Shown one piece after another: positions 56,779 through 64,000 of a stretch of DNA of 64,000 nucleotides (position 1 is its first letter; every line of letters begins with the position of its first letter). The notes under the pieces were generated by a model. That model ran no database searches. It saw only the letters and a list, made by a program, of their open reading frames with translations, and was not told the origin of the DNA. Location of the stretch: contig JABWDB010000030.1 of assembly GCA_019614645.1 (NCBI GenBank), positions 3,286,001 to 3,350,000 on the forward strand, in the 5' to 3' direction. Source of the DNA: Stratiolaelaps scimitus. Taxonomy: Eukaryota; Arthropoda; Arachnida; Mesostigmata; Laelapidae. Position numbers and translations under genes: made by a program.

Positions 56779-57743
56779 GTGAAGGTGCTACAACTGCCCA
56801 GCTCGTATTCTCTGCTCTACAGATACGTTAACACAGAAGAGGATGTTTACACTGCCTTGCAACTAAAGCATCCTCCTGGTGTCACCAGTCTCGTTTTTCC
56901 ACAACAACCTAACTCTGTTTTCCAGGAAGATATACAATCTGAAGACATTTTAGGCACCGCTCAGTCTTTCACCCACAGCTCTGCAGCAGGTCTTGATGGT
57001 CTACACCTTCGTCACCTTCGGGACTTATTATCCCCTATCTTAGGTGACGTTGCGAAATGTGAGGAACTGCGTTCCGTACTGCCTGAAGCTTAACATATTT
57101 GGTGCCCGCCTCTTTGCCCTTTTTAAAGAAGGTAATTCATTAAAACCTCTCGTGTGTTCTTCAACATTACGGTATATCGCAGCTGAAGTTACCTAGAGAT
57201 TCTTTAGAGAGAAAATTAGTACAGTCTTGGGACCTCATCAACTTGGTGTTGGAACCCTAGAAGGGATGGGAACTGCAGTTCATGGTACCCCTTTATTCTC
57301 CCCTAGTAATTTACGCCCTTCTATCTTCGTTAAGCTGGACCCTCGCAATACCTTCAATTGCTTACGTCTTAATGCTCAAAGCGGTAAGAGATCATTTACC
57401 CGATTTTTTTTTTATCTATTTGGCCAAGCATATTATGAACCATCTCTGCTACTCCACAATGGAAAAATGTTATCCTAGTGGTATTCAACAGGGTGACCCC
57501 CTTATGAAGGAGGGCGTTGACACTTTCTCATCACCTTTAAACCTTTGGTACGTTGGCGACTACATCTTAGGTGTAGACATTGAGGCGATTTTAGCGAATG
57601 CTAGCAAAGTTTTGACATTTCAATCTCAACCCGACCTGTCTATAAATCCAGCCAAAAATGAGGTTTTCACCATCTCTGCATACTTTCCTTCCATATCTTG
57701 GTTAGTGCAAGCAGTTCGCAACATCCTTGCTGGTTGCAGATAA
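56779..57743 (+). mobile_element. Decayed reverse transcriptase remnant (second RT family)
   Basis: Spread over at least two plus frames with stops (one at about 57195) and a frameshift near 57475. It reads SSAAGLDGLHLRHLRDLLSP, FGARLFALFKEGNSLKP, LRYIAAEV, PHQLGVGT, VKLDPRNTFNCL, SGIQQGDPL, LWYVGDYILG, INPAKNE. These follow the order of RT blocks: template-binding region, first catalytic Asp in the LD-NAFN block, QGDP, then the active-site box, here YVGD instead of YVDD. The sequence differs clearly from the LINE at 29850-31598. The clade is unknown to me. It is a pseudogene. Confidence 0.75.
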
Positions 57744-58120
57744 GTCTGAAGAGAACCGCGAGCACTAAAATATGCCTTACTTTAACGGATTTCGAGATAA
57801 GTCTTCACGACATGTGTGATCAACGAAAATTTTTAATTCACTAATCTCGCATTCTAACCTGAGCCAGGAAAGCCGTATCGTTTTGTTCCTCCCAATAAAA
57901 TGTCCTTTCATTTCCTACCGTCAACTTGTATATGAATAATGGGGGAAAGGTTATGTATTTGTTATGCAAATATCGTGGAGGGTCCACTTACAATGTGCAC
58001 TAGCCACTGGAACTCCTTCACTGCCTACATACGAATAAAATAGATCAACATAAAATAGAAAAGAATACAAATTCATTGAAAATAACGAGGACAAAGACGA
58101 GGCCTCTCTCTTCACAGAGC
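57744..58120. other. Short intergenic stretch
   Basis: Nothing recognised between the RT remnant and the RPLP2 3' end. Confidence 0.5.
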
Positions 58121-58126
58121 TTTATT
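58121..58126 (-). terminator. Probable poly(A) signal of RPLP2
   Basis: AATAAA on the minus strand about 115 nt past the RPLP2 stop codon. Confidence 0.5.
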
Positions 58127-58240
58127 CTTCAGCACTGCTTGTTGCCTGTCGTCGATCTCTAAGACGACCATAATCGCAAGCAACATTTCGCGGCGGTGGA
58201 GGTGATGATTGCTGCTGCTGCTTCTGTTGTTGTTGTTGAT

Positions 58241-59284
58241 TTAGTCAAAGAGACCGAATCCCATATCCTCATCCTCTTCTTCTTCTTCTTCTACCTTCTC
58301 CTCCTTTTTCTTGGCGCCGTCATCGCCGGCCGCAGGTGCTGCCGCCGCACCGCCGGCTGCAGGGGCAGCACCACCCGAAGGTACAGAGGCGAGCTTCTCT
58401 GATCCCTCCTTGATCAAGGTGGCGAGATCCTTACCAGTCAGCTCAGCGACAACCTGGCTCCGCAGGGACAAAAACGACATAGAAAAGAATAAATTAATTT
58501 CATTCGAATCATGTAAAGAATCGCCGGCAACCGCTAGGTGGGAATGCAGCCAACTACAGACAAACGACAAAAATAATCCGTTTAATAACATAGCAAGGCT
58601 GACCATTTAACGCTGTTATTTTAGTTAATCAATTCGAGAATATTATACTCTCTCAACGAAGAATTAGTGCATGGTATTAACAACAGGCTGTAGAGGTCTT
58701 CAGACATGTTTTTTTTGACCTCGGATTAGTATTTGAGCGCAGAGAAGTCAAGTGGTAGTAGTATTAGTGGGAGTTGTCAAACCGTGGTTATCGCCATCAG
58801 TTAGCGTTGAGAATCGTGACATCAATGTTCCGATCCTCGATGTTTCTTTTGTCCCAAACTCAGAGGTTGTGTAGCATGGAGGCGTATCCTTGCGCCCACG
58901 CTAACTAGGACCGTGAGTTTAGGTTTACTTTCGCAACATCGTACAACCAATAGACTCTGACGGAGCGCTTTGGGTGTCAAAGATGTGCGATGCCATCAGA
59001 TGTAAAAGCAGATAAATACAAAAAACAGCCACAAGCACACGCGCTTCCCGACACCACCCACCAACAACAACCCAGGTGAACGAATATAATGCACATGTAC
59101 ATGGCAGCGGCCTCAGAGTTAAGGCTCAGTCAATTAACTAGCGATCCATGGCGATCGTTACCTTCTTCAGCCTGTCTTTATCGACCTCGATACCGACGGA
59201 GGAGAGGATCTTCTCGATATCAGCGGCCCCGGGGTTGGCATTGCCTCCGAGGCTTGCGAGCAGGTAGGCGGCGACGTAACGCAT
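58241..59284 (-). CDS. RPLP2: 60S acidic ribosomal stalk protein P2
   Basis: P2 pairs with P1 on uL10/P0 to form the ribosomal stalk that recruits and activates translational GTPases. Two coding exons, 59284-59162 and 58453-58241, join at phase 0 to give 111 aa, close to the human 115. The N-terminal dimerisation helices are conserved ([52 protein letters not shown]). An Ala/Gly hinge follows, then a Lys/Glu stretch and the hallmark acidic tail [11 protein letters not shown] that binds GTPases. The acceptor TCACAG sits directly before the ATG, so the 5' UTR is spliced. A candidate leader exon lies at about 60147-60202. Confidence 0.97.
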
Positions 59285-60146
59285 CTGTGACGATCCAAAT
59301 AGACATTAGCAATGTTAGATAAAATATTTCCCCATGGTGGGAACTATTAAAGTAGAAATATCTTTCCCATAACGTCATGGATATTTAATCGAAACTCGTA
59401 TGCTAAAACTTTTTTTGCCACGAATTGCAATACAAAAGAAATGTTGATACAACAAAATCGACAAGTGCCAAACAACAACTATTTTCAATCGCGCCGAGCG
59501 TCTTGTACTTCCGAGTTGTCATCTAGAGGTAGACAGCGGTACGATACACCCAACGGATAACAATAATAATAATTATAGCGTGTACATAGAACACAATGAG
59601 ACAGACGCGTTCGGGGTTGGCATTTCCTTCCTTCTACATTTAGATTATTCGATTTTGGTTGGTAAATTTGACAATCAAAGAAACAAAACAAAAATAATTT
59701 TGAGCGAGAAACAGTCAGCGTAGTAAAAATAACTGATTTCAAGATCTGCTAAATTGGTCATTTCACTGTGGCGCCACCGAGATTAGATATAAATATTGTG
59801 ATTCGACAGCACATGTCACTACTGTGAACGGTAATTAACACAATCACCAATTTCTGACAATTATGCTGCACTCAGCACAGGTTAACGTTGGAAGATCGTA
59901 GTAGGTATTATGCACGCAAGAGCTACACCTGTGCATTATTACCATTGGTGAATGGTTAGTATTCGACAATACGATTCTACACCACGTGGCCAGCCACGCA
60001 ATAATACACCGCCACAAGTCCAATAATCAGACGCCGGAGATATAAATGCAATTTTCCCGTGACAATACATCATACACCATTAGAGTGTCAGGAACAGCTC
60101 ACTGATTCATAAATATCACGAAATTTCTACTATATCAGGGTCTTAC

Positions 60147-60202
60147 TTTTAAGTCGGGTACGACACGAAACGCGACCGCACAACGGCAATAAGGAAAAGA
60201 GG
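60147..60202 (-). promoter_or_regulatory. Candidate 5'-TOP leader exon of RPLP2
   Basis: On the minus strand a pyrimidine tract CCTCTTTTCCTT (60202-60191) is followed by about 45 nt of GC-richer sequence and a donor AAAA|GTAAGA at 60146-60145. Ribosomal protein mRNAs start with such terminal oligopyrimidine tracts and often have a short non-coding first exon. The intron to 59285 would be about 860 nt. The position is inferred. Confidence 0.5.
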
Positions 60203-61737
60203 CTGAGAAATCGAAACTACCCACTAAAAGCAAACTCGACGGACTAAACAGCGAGGGAAGTCCAATGAAAGCGCGGCAAGTTTCGATTTATTCAAAAAGT
60301 GAAAACAAGTGTTCATTGTCTTGGAAATTGTAAACGCCATACTTCCAAGCTCTTCGCGGTGGGCATTTATGATTTTTGTTAAAATTTGTATTAACTTTGT
60401 CGAAGGGTTCGCTGTTACTATATAAAAGGTTAATTTATTAAGTTGAGGGAATAGAAACCATGCATAGGGGAGGGAGACCATCAAGTTTCTAGCGTGTAAG
60501 GACCTTACATTCGACGGGAAATAACGCTATCTTAAACCGTGAGTAGTTGTTTCATAATAACATGTGAAACAATAATTAAATAATTAAAATGTTTAAACCA
60601 TATTGGCTATAAAATTGAGTTTTGTAGTTTTACGTGCAAGCAACTTACATTTTGCAAATCATGTTACTGTGTAGTCTCTTTGAGGGTTTAAGGTCAGCTC
60701 TCAGGTTAGGGTCAATCGTTTAGGATCAAATCATACAGCCTGCTTTAGAGTGGGCAGGTTTTATCTTTCTCATGGCAGCCAGGGTTAATAAGTTCGAAAG
60801 AAATAGAGACGGTACTATAGACAATTTCAATACCTGGATTGTTCAATGAATTCACTTTTACTCAATCAGATCCCCTTGGAGCTCACGAAGACATTTTAGA
60901 TACGTCATATATTTAATCGACGATGCGATATTTCGCCATTAGACAAAATATCATAGCGTTTCGTACAGCTGAACGAACACTTGATCACCAGTGCTGGTCC
61001 ACCCAGGAACGGGCATCGCTGGCAATGTCTTACAATTTCTCCATTTTATTGCTCCATGTATGATCATGATGTTTGTTTGTTTGCCTTAATATATTCACCG
61101 TGCGACATATAAGCAATTTGTGTAAAATTCTACACTCGCTTTTATATCGAAGTTTGTGTAAAAGTAGAAAGTTCTTTCTATTTTATATTGGTCGATTTAT
61201 TGGTTTTCTCCGGTAATTGTTTTCTTCGCATTCCTGTATTCGGCCTACCCATATTCGTGTTTGACAGACACGTCAATAATTGCATTAATTAACCTTTTTA
61301 GTAGCCAGCCATTTTTCCAGTAATTCGCGTAATTTCGCTCTCCACACGTTTTTCAGAATATCGCCATTCTTTCAAATCCGTACAGTTCTTATCCACGCCG
61401 CAGGGCTCCGCCTCGACTCACCTTCTATTTCCTTCAAACTCAGTCAACTTCAAATAGCCGGAATTTTAGTCTAGCCGATATAACGCCTTTTCTGTTCAGT
61501 GCTTCATAGAATGATCCACTCCAACACAGCTCCGTCATACAATGTACTGTATGTTTCCTTTCTTACTCAATGCCGTCGATGAACTCTACGACATCCAAAA
61601 GAGTTATGCAATAGCCAACTAAAATGGAGCGGTCGTATATCTTTTCAACATTTCACCCCGCTCAATCATCTCACTCATCTCCGCCGCCATCCTCTGTATT
61701 GACACTACGTATAATATTCAACGGTTTTGAATGCTGT
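60203..61737. other. Non-coding, no gene recognised
   Basis: Includes the RPLP2 promoter. A minus-strand frame at 60224-60484 has no recognisable motif. Confidence 0.5.
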
Positions 61738-61882
61738 ATGGTAAGGTAAGGCTTTATTGATTTATTAAAGGAACTGCATAGAATGCTTAAGTTCTCTTAT
61801 ATGTCATGCAACGGGATTCGAACCTGCGGCCTCTGGCTTTTTACAGCCAGAGACTCAGCCGTTCAAGCCACCGCGCTCATTT
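61738..61882 (-). repeat. SINE family B, most complete copy
   Basis: Read on the minus strand: a tRNA-like head with box-A-like GTGGCTTGAACGG, an anticodon-stem-like inverted repeat CTCTGGCT/AGCCAGAG around a GTA-containing loop, and box B GGTTCGAATCC. The unique body GCATGACATATAAGAGAACTT follows, then AATAAATCAATAAAGCC and a (TTACC)n tail. Stem pairing is imperfect and the 3' end lacks a mature tRNA terminus, so this is a SINE rather than a tRNA gene. Confidence 0.8.
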
Positions 61883-63230
61883 TCTGATATGGCTGCTTGA
61901 TTTTCTGAACACGTCGTGCTAGACTCCCCTAGAAATAGAAAATAATGAATAAGGTGACGAAGATAGCCGTATCCCCTTAATCCAATCTTTCCAGTGGGAT
62001 TGTTCTTCTAGTCAAGGAGCTGGGGGCGTGTGTTCTCCGTTATAGATTTGCACGTCGTAAACGAAATAACCCCAGATCCTTTCCAGTGAAACCCGAACCT
62101 TAAGGTTATCCTCAATACTACACGCGAGAAACTTGTTGCTCGAAGGCCTTCGGGTAGAACTAAGAAGCAGGACTATGCTGTCTTCGGTGTTCAGCTTCGA
62201 AATTCATTGCAGTGATTTTATAACCGAGCAGACCGGCTTCAATTGGGCTGTGTACCCGTCTACCTTGGCAGGTGCCAACAACAACCACCTCTGTTGTGGT
62301 TTTCTGCTAGGGCTCACACTTGTATCCTTACCACGTTGACGACGGACAAACTTCGTGTGGTACGGTGCCTGAGAAGAAAATTTAGCGTATACTTATATGA
62401 ACAGTCTGCTGCGAGAGTGGATACACAACTTTCTCATCTGATCACTCCATTATAATAAATAATTACAAAAACTCAATTAACTTGGCATTTTTCTGCTTTG
62501 AATTCTACTAATTTTTCTGACAGGACTTCTAGTGGCAGCAGGTTCAAGCGCTGTGATGTATACCTTGGAAAAAAGCTATAATTTGTATTGTACATATGAG
62601 CAAATTGAACAATCAGTACTCGCGGATACTCTCAGCTATGGACTTTATCGATCATTATTATCGTGCTGGTGAACTATTCAGCAATTTCCAACTTGAGTTG
62701 AGTTCACAGGCATAGCAAGCGGAAAGCTTGGAAAAAGTGGACAAGTTGGAACGCAAGTTTGCGACAACTTGAGGAAGATTTATTTTATATCCAGAATGCG
62801 CTCCAACTATTTCGTTTTATTTGAAGCTTTTCTCTTTGTCTTGTCAAGAGTAAAGGCAAATTACAGTATAATAAGTAACTGGATGTTTTTGGCTTACTAA
62901 AAGTTATATCAAAAACATAAAAAATGAATTAGATACTATTTCGAGCAAAATAAACAGTTGGAGACAAACGTCTCGGGGGCGATTCTTGCTGGGAGACGAT
63001 GTTTACCCGCAGATCGACTTCGAAGATATACGTATACATGTATGTATATGACCATTTGAAAATAGGCCGAGACTCATCAACTATTATATAACGGTCAGAA
63101 AATGAAACCTAAGTGGTCTACAGGTTTGTTCATCAAATGTGAACAAGACCGAATTTCTTCATTATCTATATTGATGAATTGCATTTTCACTCAATGAGTC
63201 CCTCGGTGTCCATATTCGAGGTTCAATTGG
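61883..63230. other. Non-coding, no gene recognised
   Basis: AT-rich, only short unconvincing open frames on either strand. Confidence 0.5.
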
Positions 63231-64000
63231 ATCGAATGTTAAACCGTCAGTTCTACATTTTTTTGTTATCGTTGGTCGGGTTCGCCTGCTTCCGTTCGCT
63301 TGAACGAGTTAACCCGCCACCGGTTCGCGTAATCCGCAGTTTTGGCGGGTTCGCTGTAAGGCCCTGCTGTGGCGAGCTCCGTTGTGAGTGTTAGTGGTAT
63401 TACGCGGTGCCGCCTTTCGTCGTATGGCTTATGTGCCACCCTCGAGTCGTGAGGCTGAGAGGGGCCGGCTAGATCGGCTGGCTGCTAGGCGAGGTCGGTA
63501 CGTCACCGTCGGCGCCGCTGCTAGCGGCGGCGGCGACTGCTGCGGCTGTTGTTATTGCTGCCGGCGAACACCAGGGGTTTCGTTCATTGGTTCGTTGTTG
63601 CCCATTTGCAGCCGAGCCGCCGTCCACTCGTCGGCCCGTCCGATCAACCGCCTGGCGGCCACCGCCACCACCACCAGTGGCTTCTGCTTGATGTACACTC
63701 ACTCAGCCGATCCTTTTACTCCGCTCACCCTGCTGTTGGGTGGTTGTTCAGTAACTGAGTGCTCCTGCGCTCTCTCTCTTTCTCGGTTGGCCAAGCGGCC
63801 TGGCCGTAACAGAGTCTGTCTACCGGCCCGTGAGTGTGTCAGCCTTTGTGTGTGTGTGTGTGGCCATTGGTGGTGGCTGGTTGAGCTGTCGCTGTCGCCC
63901 GCCGGCTATTGCTCCTGCATCAGCAGAGCAGAAGAGAACAGACCGATAGCGCCGGCCGGAGCGGAGCAGTCGCGTGTCTCCGCCGAACTGGGTTTGTTCG
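63231..64000 (+). promoter_or_regulatory. GC-rich, CpG-containing region, possible promoter/5' UTR of a gene beyond the window
   Basis: Composition becomes GC-rich with GGC/GCC-type and (GT)n (63846-63862) runs, very like the leader upstream of the masquerade-like gene. Open frames on both strands are low-complexity. Direction is uncertain. Confidence 0.3.

Noticed and set aside
59604..59628. Short similarity to the RPLP2 first coding exon (CGGGGTTGGCATT)
   Set aside because: Only about 17 of 18 bases match, with no extension; probably chance.
61811..61880. tRNA gene
   Set aside because: Box A and box B are present, but the stems are imperfect and the sequence continues into a repeated body with a simple-repeat tail, so it is a SINE.

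Overview
The window is nuclear DNA from a eukaryote with short spliced exons, GT-AG introns and an AT-rich background full of (TA)n microsatellites and retroposon debris. A masquerade-type serine protease homologue with three clip-like cysteine knots points to an arthropod. Intron density and repeat style would suit a chelicerate such as a mite, but that is only an inference.

Five protein genes can be reconstructed exon by exon with consistent splice phases. (1) DDX23/PRP28, a spliceosomal DEAD-box helicase, minus strand, 18192 down to 10256, 15 coding exons, 822 aa. (2) A BLOC-1 subunit 3 candidate, plus strand, 22277-24123, 4 exons, 184 aa. (3) A masquerade-like secreted, catalytically dead serine protease homologue, plus strand, 34446-44674, 7 exons, about 1692 aa. 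(4) UBE2L3/UbcH7-type E2, minus strand, 54016 down to 50259, 4 exons, 154 aa, active Cys86. (5) Ribosomal stalk protein P2, minus strand, 59284 down to 58241, 2 coding exons plus a probable 5'-TOP leader exon near 60147-60202. An unidentified terminal exon (920-1136) probably belongs to a gene that begins before the window. These are unrelated housekeeping or developmental genes; nothing suggests an operon or a shared pathway.

Mobile DNA fills much of the rest: a fossil I/R1-like LINE (about 5847-6900), a CR1/Jockey-like LINE with an intact reverse transcriptase frame (29850-31598) and a second 3' fragment of the same family (21433-21690), a decayed reverse transcriptase of another family (56779-57743), a 1349-bp Tc1-type DD34E transposon with 77-bp inverted ends (25653-27001), at least two tRNA-derived SINE families, and a very short poly(A) retro-insertion with a 16-bp target duplication (28591-28670).

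The oddest stretch is a GC-rich island at about 18340-19310, upstream of DDX23. It holds several perfect hairpins, including a 27-bp inverted repeat around a 4-nt loop. I see no CRISPR array, tRNA gene, rRNA or bacterial-type system. No convincing new multi-gene system was found.
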